DNA from: Micromonospora orduensis
GTDB lineage: Bacteria; Actinomycetota; Actinomycetes; Mycobacteriales; Micromonosporaceae
Direction: 5' to 3'
Assembly (NCBI RefSeq): GCF_006228125.1
Contig: NZ_VDFY01000092.1
Span: 1-36,556, forward strand
Length of the DNA: 36,556 nt
Part shown: in pieces, positions 25,176 to 34,174 of the stretch
Position numbering within the stretch: the stretch's first letter is position 1
How the letters are laid out: the number at the start of each line of letters is the position of its first letter
Notes under the pieces: model-generated
The model's database searches: none
The model's input: only the letters and a program-made list of their open reading frames with translations
What the model was told of the DNA's origin: nothing
Made by a program: the position numbers and the translations under genes

Positions 25176-25864
25176 CACGCCGACCGCCCGACTGGATCGA
25201 GCCGTTGCTGACCCGGCTGGGCACGGCCCGCGCCGAGGACTTCACCCGGCTGACCACCCCGGCCGAGGGCGGCCGGGAGAGCGCCGTGCTGGTCCTGCTC
25301 GGCGAGCAGCCCGGCGTCGGCCCGGACGTGCTGGTGCTGCAACGCGCCGCCACCCTGCGCAACCACGCCGGCCAGCCGGCCTTCCCCGGTGGGGCGGCCG
25401 ACCCGGAGGACGCCGACGTCCGCGCGACCGCGCTGCGCGAGGCGAACGAGGAGGTCGGCCTCGACCCGTCCAGCGTGACAGTGCTGGCCGAGCTGCCGAA
25501 ACTGTGGATCCCGGTCAGTGACTTCGTGGTCACCCCCGTCCTGGCCTGGTGGCACGACCCGCACCCGGTGCACCCCCGGGAACCGGCCGAGGTGGCGCAC
25601 GTGGCACGGCTGCCGGTCAGCGAGCTGGTCGACCCGGCCAACCGGCTGCTGGTCCGCCATCGCAGCGGCTGGATCGGGCCGGCGTTCTCGGCGCGCGGGA
25701 TGCTCGTCTGGGGTTTCACCGCCGGGGTGCTGGCGGCCCTGCTGGAGATGGGCGGCTGGGCGCGTCCGTGGTCACGCGACCGGGTGATCGAGCTGCCCCC
25801 GACGGGGGAGACCCCGGCACCGTCGGCCGGCACCGACGAGATCGACGAGAAGGCCCTGCGCTGA
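25172..25864 (+). CDS. NUDIX hydrolase, CoA pyrophosphatase-like, 230 aa
   Basis: Hydrolase of nucleoside diphosphate-linked compounds, probably CoA or acyl-CoA to phosphopantetheine and 3',5'-ADP. The UPF0035/NudL-type signature is present: LVLQRAATLRNHAGQPAFPGG, followed by ATALREANEEVGL, the metal-binding REAxEE core (residues 89-94). The spacing before REAxEE is one residue longer than in the classic NUDIX box, as in the CoA-specific group. The C-terminal ~60 residues include an amphipathic stretch and an acidic tail. GTG 25172 overlaps the thioredoxin stop. It matches Rv3672c by position. Substrate is inferred from subfamily. Confidence 0.9.
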   Translation: MTRRPPDWIEPLLTRLGTARAEDFTRLTTPAEGGRESAVLVLLGEQPGVGPDVLVLQRAATLRNHAGQPAFPGGAADPEDADVRATALREANEEVGLDPSSVTVLAELPKLWIPVSDFVVTPVLAWWHDPHPVHPREPAEVAHVARLPVSELVDPANRLLVRHRSGWIGPAFSARGMLVWGFTAGVLAALLEMGGWARPWSRDRVIELPPTGETPAPSAGTDEIDEKALR

Positions 25865-25915
25865 CCGCGCGGTCACCTTCCGCAAGCGATGGTCATCTCG
25901 TGGGCGTCCTGCCCG

Positions 25916-25921
25916 TACGCT
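25916..25921 (+). promoter_or_regulatory. -10 box for leaderless marP transcript
   Basis: TACGCT fits TAnnnT and ends six bases before GTG 25928, with no ribosome-binding site. It gives marP its own promoter in the 63-base gap after the NUDIX gene. Confidence 0.5.
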
Positions 25922-25927
25922 TGACCC

Positions 25928-27106
25928 GTGTCCGCCGTGGATCTCGTCCTGTTGCTGCTCATGCTCGTGTTCGCGATCAGCGGATACCGCCAGGGGTTCG
26001 TCATCGGAATCCTGTCGTTCTCCGGCTTCTTCCTGGGCGCCCTGCTGGGCCTCCAGCTCGGGCCGCTGCTGGCCCGACAATTCGTGGACAGCGGCACCCG
26101 GGTGCTGATCTCGCTGGTGGCGGTCTTCGGGCTGGCGGTGCTCGGTCAGGCGTTGGCCGGCTGGCTCGGCTCACACCTGCGTAAGACGATCACCAGTGAG
26201 GTGGGCAAGCGGGTCGACGACGTCGGCGGGGCGTTCGTGTCGCTGTTCGCGGTGCTGCTGGTCGCGTGGCTCGTGGCGGTGCCGCTCGGATCGTCCTCGC
26301 TGCCCTGGCTGGCCGCCTCGGTCCGCAACAGCGCGCTCATCACCGTGGTCGACCGGGTGCTGCCGGACCAGGCCCAGCAGCTCTCCACCGCGCTGCGGGA
26401 CACCGTCGACACCAACGGCTTTCCGGACGTCTTCGGCGACCTCGCGCCCACCCGGGCCCGGCAGGTCGAGCCACCCGACCCGGCCCTGGCCGGCTCCCAG
26501 GTCGTCGTCAACGGGCAGCGGTCGGTGGTCAAGGTGCTGGGCTCCGCGCCCAGCTGCTCGCGCCGCATCGAGGGCTCCGGTTTCGTGTACGCCGACGACC
26601 GGGTGATGACCAACGCGCACGTGGTGGCCGGCACCCGTTCGGTGTCCGTGGAGCTGGGCGGCGAGCGGTACGACGGCCAGGTGGTCGTGTACGACCCGGA
26701 CCGCGACCTGGCCGTGCTGCACGTGCCGGGGATGCCCGGTCCGTCGCTGCGCTTCGCGGCCGGCAACGCGGGCAGCGGCTCCGACGCGATCGTGCTCGGC
26801 TTCCCCCTCGACGGCCCGTACAACGCGCAGTCGGCGCGGGTCCGTGACGTCGACCGGATCACCGGGCCGGACATCTACTCCTCCGGTGACGTCACCCGGG
26901 AGATCTACACGATCCGGGCGCTGGTGCGCAGCGGAAACTCCGGCGGCCCGCTGGTCTCCTCCAACGGGCTGGTGCTCGGCGTGATCTTCGCGGCGGCCGC
27001 CGACGACCCGAACACCGGCTTCGCGGTGACCGCCGCCGAGGCCCGCCCGGTGGCACTGGCCGGCGCCGAACGCACCAGGGGCGTCGGCACCGGCGAGTGC
27101 ACCTGA
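25928..27106 (+). CDS. marP: MarP-type membrane serine protease, 392 aa
   Basis: Periplasmic-side chymotrypsin-fold protease anchored by a CvpA-like domain; in M. tuberculosis MarP is needed to resist acid and oxidative stress. Four N-terminal helices (~3-18, 25-45, 58-80, 102-120) form the CvpA domain. The protease triad is H231 (TNAHVV), D260 (DRDLAVL) and S338 (SGNSGGPL). Cysteines C210 and C391 match the disulfide that stabilises active MarP (C214-C395 in M. tuberculosis, recalled), and all catalytic positions are offset from that protein by only 4-5 residues. GTG 25928 is set by the leaderless -10. It ends 12 bases from the convergent PAP2 gene. Confidence 0.94.
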   Translation: MSAVDLVLLLLMLVFAISGYRQGFVIGILSFSGFFLGALLGLQLGPLLARQFVDSGTRVLISLVAVFGLAVLGQALAGWLGSHLRKTITSEVGKRVDDVGGAFVSLFAVLLVAWLVAVPLGSSSLPWLAASVRNSALITVVDRVLPDQAQQLSTALRDTVDTNGFPDVFGDLAPTRARQVEPPDPALAGSQVVVNGQRSVVKVLGSAPSCSRRIEGSGFVYADDRVMTNAHVVAGTRSVSVELGGERYDGQVVVYDPDRDLAVLHVPGMPGPSLRFAAGNAGSGSDAIVLGFPLDGPYNAQSARVRDVDRITGPDIYSSGDVTREIYTIRALVRSGNSGGPLVSSNGLVLGVIFAAAADDPNTGFAVTAAEARPVALAGAERTRGVGTGECT

Positions 27107-27118
27107 GCGTCGCGCCGG

Positions 27119-27814
27119 TCAGGTCCGCGCCGGCGCGGCGACCGGCAGCTTCGCCCGTCCCCACCGCAGCCCCCGGTCCAGCACCGCACGAGCCATGATC
27201 ACGACGCAGGTGCCGCCGTTGAGGAAGGACGCCACCACGTCGCTCGGGTGGTGCATGCCCCGGTACATGCGGGTCAGCGCCACCCCGAGCGGCACCACCA
27301 GCAGCAGGGTCCACCAGGCGACCTTCGCGCCGGTGCTGCGCGCCCGCAGCGCCATCAGCACGGCGATACCGACGTAGAGCGCCATCGCGGCCGAGGTGTG
27401 TCCGGACGGGAAGCTCGACGTGGGCGGTGAGACGTCCATGTGCTCCACGGCGGGCCGTCGCCGGTCGATCGCCAGCGTGGTCAGCAGGAACACCAGCGCC
27501 TGGGCGGTCACCGCCGCGCACAGGAACAACGGTTCCCGCCAGCGCTTGAGCCAGAGTCGCAGCGCCAGCGCCACCAGCACGGTGACCACGACGATCATCT
27601 GCGTGCTGGCCAACGTGCTGAACACCAGCGAGACGTCGTTCCAGCCGCCGGTGCGGTCGGCGGCCAACTCCCGGTTTACCGCGTCTTCCACGGTGAACGG
27701 CCAGGTCTGGGCGAACACCCGGGTGACGAGCACGCCCAGCAGCACCATGACGCCGAGCAGGAGGGAGACCGGCAGCAGCACCCGCCGGACAATCTGGACC
27801 ATGGTGTCGGACAT
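27119..27814 (-). CDS. PAP2-family membrane phosphatase, 231 aa
   Basis: Integral membrane phosphatase of the PAP2 superfamily, acting on a lipid phosphate or diphosphate such as phosphatidic acid, phosphatidylglycerol phosphate or undecaprenyl diphosphate. The three motifs are present: IDRRRP (motif 1), FPSGHTSAA (motif 2) and TRMYRGMHHPSDV (motif 3, catalytic His). About six membrane helices are visible, with a large first outside loop (~38-60). ATG 27814 is used; ATG 27802 is possible because neither has a strong ribosome site. It is the second of two tandem PAP2 genes and may be the tail of the mycosin/EccC transcription unit. The exact substrate is unknown. Confidence 0.88.
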   Translation of the reverse strand: MSDTMVQIVRRVLLPVSLLLGVMVLLGVLVTRVFAQTWPFTVEDAVNRELAADRTGGWNDVSLVFSTLASTQMIVVVTVLVALALRLWLKRWREPLFLCAAVTAQALVFLLTTLAIDRRRPAVEHMDVSPPTSSFPSGHTSAAMALYVGIAVLMALRARSTGAKVAWWTLLLVVPLGVALTRMYRGMHHPSDVVASFLNGGTCVVIMARAVLDRGLRWGRAKLPVAAPART

Positions 27815-27851
27815 GAGCCGGCCAGTACCCGGTCGGCGTCGTCGTCACGCC

Positions 27852-28640
27852 TCAGGTCGCGTCCGGGTGCCGCTCGACCTCGGGCGCGATGCCGTCGCGG
27901 GCCGGTCGGACCGGCCGCAGACCGACGTGCGCCCGCCAACTGGTGAACGCGGCGGCGGTCGCCGCGACCACCGCCGCGCCGAGCAGCCAGCCGCCGACCA
28001 CGTCGCTGGCGAAGTGCACACCCAGCGCCACCCTGCTCAGGCCGGTCACCACGGTGAGCAGCACCGCGACGACCCACAACACGACCCGCCGCACCCCCCG
28101 CCCCGCGTACGGCAGGAAGACCAGCAGCAGTACCCCGGCGGCCAGGGTGGCGTTCAGCGCGTGCCCGGAGGGAAACGAGTAGCCGGCGGCCCGTGCCACC
28201 GGGTCGAGCAGCTCCGGCCGGTCCCGGCCGACGAGCAGCTTGAGCAACGGACCCATCAACCCGCCGACCACCATTGTCGTGGCCGTCCAGGCGGCCAGTC
28301 GACGAGCCTTGCGGCGCAGCAGCCAGATCACCAGGAGCAGGGCGGCGACCCGCAGCGGCATCGGCGCGAACACCTCACTCCAGACCCGCATCACCACCAC
28401 CCAGGCCGGGTGGTCGAGCGCGTAGCCGTGCAGCGCGTCGGTGACCGACATGTCCAGCCGGTGCAGGGGCGCCCACGCCCCGAGCACGAGCAACGCCAGC
28501 AGCGAGAACGGCACCAGCACCAGGAACGCCGCAGCCACGGCCAGGGTCAGCCGCAACCCCAGCGAGTGATCTGGGTCGAGACGGCGACGCTGCCAGGACG
28601 GACGGTCGGAGGCGAGGGTGTCGGGGCCGGACGAGCTCAT
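27852..28640 (-). CDS. PAP2-family membrane phosphatase, 262 aa
   Basis: Second PAP2 phosphatase, upstream of and paralogous to the one at 27119. It has KLLVGRDRP (motif 1), FPSGHALNATLA (motif 2) and SRVALGVHFASDV (motif 3). Six helices and basic cytosolic ends are seen. ATG 28640 begins MSSSGPDTLAS; an in-frame GTG at 28670 would add ten residues, but TAGAAC seven bases before ATG 28640 looks like a weak leaderless -10. The 58-base gap to mycosin includes GGGGCC (28663-28668) and GGCCCC (28691-28696), a possible weak terminator hairpin. Substrate is not determinable from sequence; undecaprenyl diphosphate recycling is one option. Confidence 0.88.
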   Translation of the reverse strand: MSSSGPDTLASDRPSWQRRRLDPDHSLGLRLTLAVAAAFLVLVPFSLLALLVLGAWAPLHRLDMSVTDALHGYALDHPAWVVVMRVWSEVFAPMPLRVAALLLVIWLLRRKARRLAAWTATTMVVGGLMGPLLKLLVGRDRPELLDPVARAAGYSFPSGHALNATLAAGVLLLVFLPYAGRGVRRVVLWVVAVLLTVVTGLSRVALGVHFASDVVGGWLLGAAVVAATAAAFTSWRAHVGLRPVRPARDGIAPEVERHPDAT

Positions 28641-28698
28641 GGCGACGGTTCTACCCCACTCGGGGGCCACTCAGGCCTGCAGGTACCCGAGGCCCCGC

Positions 28699-30018
28699 TC
28701 AGCGCACCCGTTGCCGGAACCGGCGCACCATCATCGCCGCGCCCGTCACCAGGGCGACGAAGAGCACCGCGCCGACCCACACCTGCTCGGGCGCCGAGTC
28801 GTCCTGCGCGCCCGCCGCGCGGGCCGTCCACCGGGTCTCGTTGCGGGGGGCGGTGAGACCGAGCGGGTCACTGCCCGCACCGGCCACCGGGCTGTCGTCG
28901 CCGGAGCCGGGGGCCGGACCGAAACCGACCACACCCGGGGAGGTCTGGTCGTCCAACGGGTTCGCGGTCACCGGCGGCACCTGCGCGGTCAGCGCCGCGA
29001 CCGGATCCACCACGCCGTACCCGAAGCGGTCGTCCCGGCCGGTCGGGCCGATGTCCCGGGCGGTGACCAGCAGCCGGTTGACCACCTCACCGGCGGACAT
29101 CTGCGGGTAGCGCGACCGGACCAGCGCGGCCGTGGCGGCCACCAGCGGCGCGGCGAAACTGGTGCCCTGCACCCGCCAGTACCCGCTGGGCGGACGGGCC
29201 CCGACCAGGCCGTTGGCGGGCGCGGTGAGGGCCGTCGCGCGGCCGGTGATGGACCCGGACCACAGGTTGTCGCTGCTGCGCTCCAGCCCGGAGACCGCGA
29301 TGACGCCCGGCTCGCGGGCCGGATACCAGACCTTCAGGTCGGTCGAGGTGGCCAGGTTGCCGGTGCAGGCCACCACCACCACGTCCCGGGCGAACGCGTA
29401 GTCCAGAGCCGCGGCCAGGGCAGGGCTGTCGCCGCTGCCGCCCAGCGACAGATTGATCACGCGGGCGCCGTGGTCGACCGCCCAGCGGACCCCCTGCGCG
29501 ACGATCAGGGCGTCGTCGTACCGGTTCCGCTCGTCGAGCACCCGGACCGGCAGGATCCGAGCGTCAGGTGCCAGGCCGACCACGCCCCGCTTGTCGTCCT
29601 TGCGCCCGGCGATCAGGCCGGCAACCGTGGTGCCGTGGCCCACCGGGTCCGGCCCGACACCGCCCACCAGGTCCTTCCCGGGCAACACCTGCCCGACCAG
29701 GTCGGGATGGTTGGGGTCCACGCCGGAGTCGATCACCGCCACCGTCACGCCGCGCCCCGTCGAGGTACGCCACGCCGTCTCGGCGCGCAACTCGTCGAGC
29801 TGCCACTGCTCGTCGCGGACCTGGTCGGTGCGGCTCACGCTGTCGCCGGGAGCCAACGCCACAGGCGCGCCGGCGAGCTGACCGCCGGTGGCGGGCACGG
29901 TGACGGGCACGGTGGCTACGGTCGGGGCCGCCACGGCGAGCACCGCCGCCACGCCGAGCAGCGCCCGCCGGGTCGCTGCCGGACCGCTGTGCCGAACCCC
30001 AGTCACATCCTCAGCCAT
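28699..30018 (-). CDS. mycP: Type VII secretion mycosin (MycP), subtilisin-like protease, 439 aa
   Basis: Membrane-anchored S8 protease that stabilises ESX secretion complexes and cleaves some substrates. A signal peptide (~17-36) is followed by a mature start with WQLDELRAETAWRTSTG, the usual mycosin opening. The catalytic triad is D97 (AVIDSGVD), H128 (GHGTTVAG) and S287 (QGTSFAAP), with oxyanion N221 (CTGNLA). A Pro/Gly-rich linker (~350-400) leads to one C-terminal membrane helix (VWVGAVLFVALVTGAAMMV) and an Arg-rich cytosolic tail. Length is typical. It lies 74 bases downstream of eccC on the same strand, so it probably belongs to the same transcription unit. Confidence 0.94.
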   Translation of the reverse strand: MAEDVTGVRHSGPAATRRALLGVAAVLAVAAPTVATVPVTVPATGGQLAGAPVALAPGDSVSRTDQVRDEQWQLDELRAETAWRTSTGRGVTVAVIDSGVDPNHPDLVGQVLPGKDLVGGVGPDPVGHGTTVAGLIAGRKDDKRGVVGLAPDARILPVRVLDERNRYDDALIVAQGVRWAVDHGARVINLSLGGSGDSPALAAALDYAFARDVVVVACTGNLATSTDLKVWYPAREPGVIAVSGLERSSDNLWSGSITGRATALTAPANGLVGARPPSGYWRVQGTSFAAPLVAATAALVRSRYPQMSAGEVVNRLLVTARDIGPTGRDDRFGYGVVDPVAALTAQVPPVTANPLDDQTSPGVVGFGPAPGSGDDSPVAGAGSDPLGLTAPRNETRWTARAAGAQDDSAPEQVWVGAVLFVALVTGAAMMVRRFRQRVR

Positions 30019-30045
30019 TCATCCCGACGGAACCATGACGATCGG

Positions 30046-30051
30046 AGATTA
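30046..30051 (-). promoter_or_regulatory. Possible internal -10 box for mycP
   Basis: TAATCT on the minus strand fits TAnnnT in the AT-richer 74-base eccC-mycP gap and would give a leader of about 20 bases to ATG 30018. A TGACA element is upstream but at too short a spacing (14), so this is weak. Confidence 0.3.
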
Positions 30052-30092
30052 CCGGTTTCCCCACCTGTCACGGGAAGAACCGGCCGAACAGG

Positions 30093-33000
30093 TCACGGTG
30101 GCGGCAGTTGGGCGAGCTGAACGAGGCGTACGCCCTCCCGGCGGGTGACCAACCGACCACGGCCCGGCGGCAGTGGACCGGGCCGGACCGGGCCGACGAG
30201 CGCCCCCTCGTCGGGGCTGCCAGCCATCACCAGACCGGCGGTGGACAGCTCCCGTAGCCGCTGCACGATCGGCTCGTACTGCGCCCGGCCCGCGCCACCC
30301 GAGCGGCGCGCCAGCACCAGGTGCAGCCCCACGTCCCGGGCGTGCGGCAGATGCTCCTCCAGCGCCCGCAACGGGTTCGCCGGGCCGGCCGCCACCAGGT
30401 CGTAGTCGTCGACCAGGACGAACAGCTCCGGCCCGGACCACCAGGACCGGTCGCGCAACTGCTGCGGGGTGACCTCCGGGCCGGGTGCCCGCCGCTCCAG
30501 ATAACCGGCGGCCGACTCCACCAGGTCGGCCGTGTGCGCCGCCGCGGTGCCGTACCCGATGAGGTGCGGTGTCTCGATGGCGCCCAGCAGGCTGCGCCGG
30601 TAGTCGACCAGGATCACCCGGGCCTGCTCCGGAGTGAACCGGGTGATGATCGAGGTGGCCAGCGCGCGGAGGAACGACGACTTGCCGCACTCCGCGTCCC
30701 CGAAGACCACGAAGTGCGGCTCGGTGGCGAAATCCAGCACCACCTGGCGCAGGTCCGCCTCGGCGATGCCGATCGGCAGCCGCAGCCCGGTCGTCGCGGC
30801 GAGATCCAGATCGGCGTACGCCAGCACCGGCGGGAGCAGCCGCACCCGGGGCGCCGGAGGGCCACCCCAACCGCCGGCGATCCGCTTGACCAGGTCGGAG
30901 GTGTCCCCGTCCGCGGCGAGCTGGGGCAGCGCGGTGAGAAAGTGCAGGCTCTCCGCGGTCACCCCCCGGCCGGGGCGCTCCGGCACGTTCGCGGCAGCGC
31001 GCCGGGCCACCAGCGAGTCGCTCGGGTCACCGAGGCGCAGTTCCAGCCGGGAGCCGAACAGGTCCCGGATCGCCGGCCGGAAATCCAGCCAGCGCAGCGC
31101 GGTGGCGACGACGTGCACGCCGTACGACAGGCCCCGGGTGGCGAGGTCGGTGACAAGCGGTTCCAGATCGTCGTACTCGCCCCGGACGGTGCTCCAGCCG
31201 TCGATCACCAGGAACACGTCACCGAACGGGTCGGCCGCCGCCTGGCCGGCCGCCGCCGCCGACGCGCGCCGCTGCCGGTACGCGGCCATCGACTCCACGC
31301 CCAGCTCCGCGAAGCGGCGTTCCCGATCGGCAAGCACTGTCGTCATCTCGCCGACGGTGCGTCGTACCGCCGTCGGGTCGGCCCGCCCGGTCACCCCGCC
31401 GACGTGCGGCAGGTCGCGGACGGCGGCCAGCCCACCCCCGCCGAAGTCGAGGCAGTAGACCTGCACCTCGGCCGGGGTGTGGGTGAGCGTCAGCGCGCAG
31501 ATCAGCGTCCGCAGCACTGTGGATTTGCCGCTCTGCGGCGCGCCGACCACCGCGACGTGCCCGGCCGCACCGTCCAGCGCCAGCCAGAGCAGGTCCCGGC
31601 GCTGCTCCAACGGCCTGTCCACGATGGCCACCGGCACCCCGAGCGCGCCGTGCAGCTCCGGGTTGCCCACGACCAGCCCGCGCGTCGGGTGCATCTCGAC
31701 CGGCCCGAGCAGTTCGTCCAGGGCGGGCGGCTCACCGAGCGGCGGAAGCCACACCTGGTGGGCGGGTGGGCCCTGCCCGACGAGCCGGTCGACCAGCAGG
31801 TCGAGCAGCGTCTCCCGGTCACTCTCGTCCTCGGCCACGGCGGTCAGGGCGGGTGTGGCCGGCTCGGGCAACGGCACGACGTGGGTGGTGAAGGTGAGCA
31901 GCCGGGCGCCAGCGCCACCTGTGGCGCCGGGCGGCACGGCCCGGCGGCGGACCGCACCGGACACGTACGCGGCCTTGAAGCGGGCCAGCGGGTCGGTGCC
32001 CGCGCGCAGGTAGCCGTGGCCCGGTGAGCGGGGCAGCTCGTGTGCGTCCGGCACCCCGAGCACCGTGCGGGACTCCAACGCGGAGAAGGTGCGCAACCCG
32101 ATCCGGTACGACAGGTGGGTGTCGAGCCCGCGTAACCGACCCTCTTCTAGGCGTTGACTGGCGAGCAGCAGGTGCACACCGAGCGACCGGCCCAGCCGAC
32201 CGATCTGCACGAACAGGTCGATGAAGTCGGGTTTGGCGGAGAGCAGTTCGGAGAACTCGTCGCAGACCAGCAGCAGCGACGGCAGCGGGGCCAGCGGGCT
32301 GCCGGCCGCACGCGCCCGCTCGTAGTCGCGCACACTCGCGAAGTTGCCTGCCCGTCGCAGCAGCTCCTGCCGGCGGACCAGCTCGCCGTTGATCGCGTCG
32401 ACCATCCGGTCGACCAGGGGCAGCGCGTCGGCCAGGTTGGTGATCACGGCGGCGGTGTGCGGCAGCCGGTCGAACGACGCGAACGTGGCGCCGCCCTTGA
32501 AGTCGACGAGCACGAAGTTGAGCTGCTCCGAGCTGTGCGTGGCCGCCAACCCCAGCACCAGCGTCCGGAGCAGTTCGGACTTTCCCGAGCCGGTGGCCCC
32601 GATGAGCAGACCGTGCGGGCCCATCCCGTCCTGGGCGGACTCCTTGAGGTCCAGCTCGATGGCGCCACCGTCCACGCCCACCCCGATCGGCACCCGCAGT
32701 CGGTCCCGCGCCGACCGGGGCGCCCACCCCTGCTCGGCGGTGAAGCTCTCCGGGTCGCCGAGGCCGAGCAGCTCGGGCAGCCCCAGCTCGGCCTGCAGCG
32801 GAGAGTCCGGGCCGCGTACCGCGCCGGCCAGCCGCAGCGGCGCCAACCTCCGGGCGACCGCCTCGGCGTCGGCCGGGTCGAGCTGGTCGGCCGTACCCAC
32901 CTCGGCGTGCCCGTCGATCGACCACGAGTGCAGCCGCCCGCCCTTCAGCTCCAGCAGGAGCGCGTACCGGTCGAGCAGGCGCGGCGGCGGGGTGTCCAGG

Positions 33001-34073
33001 TCCACGACTGTCACCGCGTCGATGCCGCCGTCGCCGGTCAGGTCGGTGGCGCCGGTCAGGTCGCCGCCGTCGAGGACCACCACCACGTGCGGGCCGTCGG
33101 TGGCCGGACCGGCCGGACTGAACCGGGACCGGCTGGCCAGCACGTCGCCCAGCAGCCGCTCCAGCTCGACGGCGGAGCTGGTGACCAGCCGTACCGGGCC
33201 GAGCGCGTCGCTGCGGCCGGGGTGGTGGGCGTGCGGGAGCCACTTCACCCACTCCCAGCCGGCCCGCCGTTCCGGGCCGGCGCAGACCGCGACGAGCAGC
33301 TCGTCGGGGGCGTGGAAGACGGCCAGCTGGGTCAGCACCGCCCGGACCAGCGCCTGGGCCGCCGGGTCACCGGTCGGGGGGCCGGCGGTCGCCGGAGCGC
33401 CGCCCGGACGGCCGGCGGTCCGCACGTGCACCCGGGCGAAGCTGCGCAGCGACAACGCCACCGGCAGGTCCGGCACCACGGAGTACGCGTCCAGGAAGCG
33501 GCGCAGCGCTCCGGCGGTCATCGGCTCCAGTTCCTCAAGCGGTCGGGTGACCGGGGGGACGAGCGGGGTGGCCAGAGTCTGCGGGCCGACGCCGACGCGT
33601 ACCACCGCGAAGTCCGGGTCGGCGGGCCGACGCTCCCAGACCCGGTGGCTGTCCACCGTCGACCAGAGTCGGCCCGGGTCCGGGTGCCGGTAGTAGAGCC
33701 CGGCCCGCTGCCGCCCGGCGGTCTGCCGGACCCGCCGGCGCAGCGTCGCCAGGTGCCGCAGGTACTCGCGTCGGGCGGCCATCATCTCGGACTTCTTCGG
33801 GGTGCCCGAGGCGCTGCCCCAGGAGGTCACCAGCATCGCCAGCGAGGACAGCCCGAACATGCCGCCCACCACGTACGAGTAGGCGCCCCCGCCCCGGCCG
33901 AACATCATGGCCATCGCCACCGTGCCGCCGAGCATCGGCAGCAGCATGAGCATCTGCTGCCACCGTCCACCGGTCACCGCGGGGATCTCCGGCGGTGCCT
34001 CGACCGGCAGCTCACCGGCCGGGATCTCGGGTGCCGGCCGGCGGGGCGGGCGCTTGATGACGACGGTGGACAC
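30093..34073 (-). CDS. eccC: EccC, type VII secretion FtsK/SpoIIIE ATPase, fused form, 1326 aa
   Basis: Motor ATPase of the ESX/type VII secretion system at the inner face of the membrane. Two helices near the start (~41-62 and 68-86) anchor it. Three FtsK/SpoIIIE-type ATPase domains follow, with Walker A lysines K498 (GATGSGKS), K850 (GAPQSGKS) and K1131 (GDAECGKS). Domain 1 has LVDFKGGATF and the Walker B LLVCDEF with the catalytic Glu. Domain 2 has LVIDGW and domain 3 LVDDYD, without that Glu, as expected for the regulatory, substrate-binding domains. All three are on one chain, unlike split EccCa/EccCb. GTG 34073 has AGGAGG four bases upstream. It diverges from eccD and runs into mycP. 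Confidence 0.96.
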   Translation of the reverse strand: MSTVVIKRPPRRPAPEIPAGELPVEAPPEIPAVTGGRWQQMLMLLPMLGGTVAMAMMFGRGGGAYSYVVGGMFGLSSLAMLVTSWGSASGTPKKSEMMAARREYLRHLATLRRRVRQTAGRQRAGLYYRHPDPGRLWSTVDSHRVWERRPADPDFAVVRVGVGPQTLATPLVPPVTRPLEELEPMTAGALRRFLDAYSVVPDLPVALSLRSFARVHVRTAGRPGGAPATAGPPTGDPAAQALVRAVLTQLAVFHAPDELLVAVCAGPERRAGWEWVKWLPHAHHPGRSDALGPVRLVTSSAVELERLLGDVLASRSRFSPAGPATDGPHVVVVLDGGDLTGATDLTGDGGIDAVTVVDLDTPPPRLLDRYALLLELKGGRLHSWSIDGHAEVGTADQLDPADAEAVARRLAPLRLAGAVRGPDSPLQAELGLPELLGLGDPESFTAEQGWAPRSARDRLRVPIGVGVDGGAIELDLKESAQDGMGPHGLLIGATGSGKSELLRTLVLGLAATHSSEQLNFVLVDFKGGATFASFDRLPHTAAVITNLADALPLVDRMVDAINGELVRRQELLRRAGNFASVRDYERARAAGSPLAPLPSLLLVCDEFSELLSAKPDFIDLFVQIGRLGRSLGVHLLLASQRLEEGRLRGLDTHLSYRIGLRTFSALESRTVLGVPDAHELPRSPGHGYLRAGTDPLARFKAAYVSGAVRRRAVPPGATGGAGARLLTFTTHVVPLPEPATPALTAVAEDESDRETLLDLLVDRLVGQGPPAHQVWLPPLGEPPALDELLGPVEMHPTRGLVVGNPELHGALGVPVAIVDRPLEQRRDLLWLALDGAAGHVAVVGAPQSGKSTVLRTLICALTLTHTPAEVQVYCLDFGGGGLAAVRDLPHVGGVTGRADPTAVRRTVGEMTTVLADRERRFAELGVESMAAYRQRRASAAAAGQAAADPFGDVFLVIDGWSTVRGEYDDLEPLVTDLATRGLSYGVHVVATALRWLDFRPAIRDLFGSRLELRLGDPSDSLVARRAAANVPERPGRGVTAESLHFLTALPQLAADGDTSDLVKRIAGGWGGPPAPRVRLLPPVLAYADLDLAATTGLRLPIGIAEADLRQVVLDFATEPHFVVFGDAECGKSSFLRALATSIITRFTPEQARVILVDYRRSLLGAIETPHLIGYGTAAAHTADLVESAAGYLERRAPGPEVTPQQLRDRSWWSGPELFVLVDDYDLVAAGPANPLRALEEHLPHARDVGLHLVLARRSGGAGRAQYEPIVQRLRELSTAGLVMAGSPDEGALVGPVRPGPLPPGRGRLVTRREGVRLVQLAQLPPP

Positions 34074-34112
34074 TCGGCCTCCTGACCGCGCTGGGTAACC
34101 CGAGCCTGGCTC

Positions 34113-34126
34113 ATCGTAGGTAAAGT
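34113..34126. promoter_or_regulatory. Divergent eccC/eccD promoter region
   Basis: The 101-base gap 34074-34174 must serve both genes. Two TAnnnT hexamers lie back to back: TACGAT on the minus strand (34118-34113) toward eccC and TAAAGT on the plus strand (34121-34126) toward eccD. Neither has a good -35. A short palindrome GGGTAACCC (34093-34101) lies on the eccC side. Confidence 0.4.
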
Positions 34127-34174
34127 CCTGTCGTCCGCGCAGCCTCCGATCCCCCTCGATATGGAGACCAGTCG

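Noticed and set aside
30321..34085. Plus-strand open frames of over 500 codons opposite eccC
   Set aside because: Same GC shadow effect; EccC on the minus strand is complete with three ATPase motifs.
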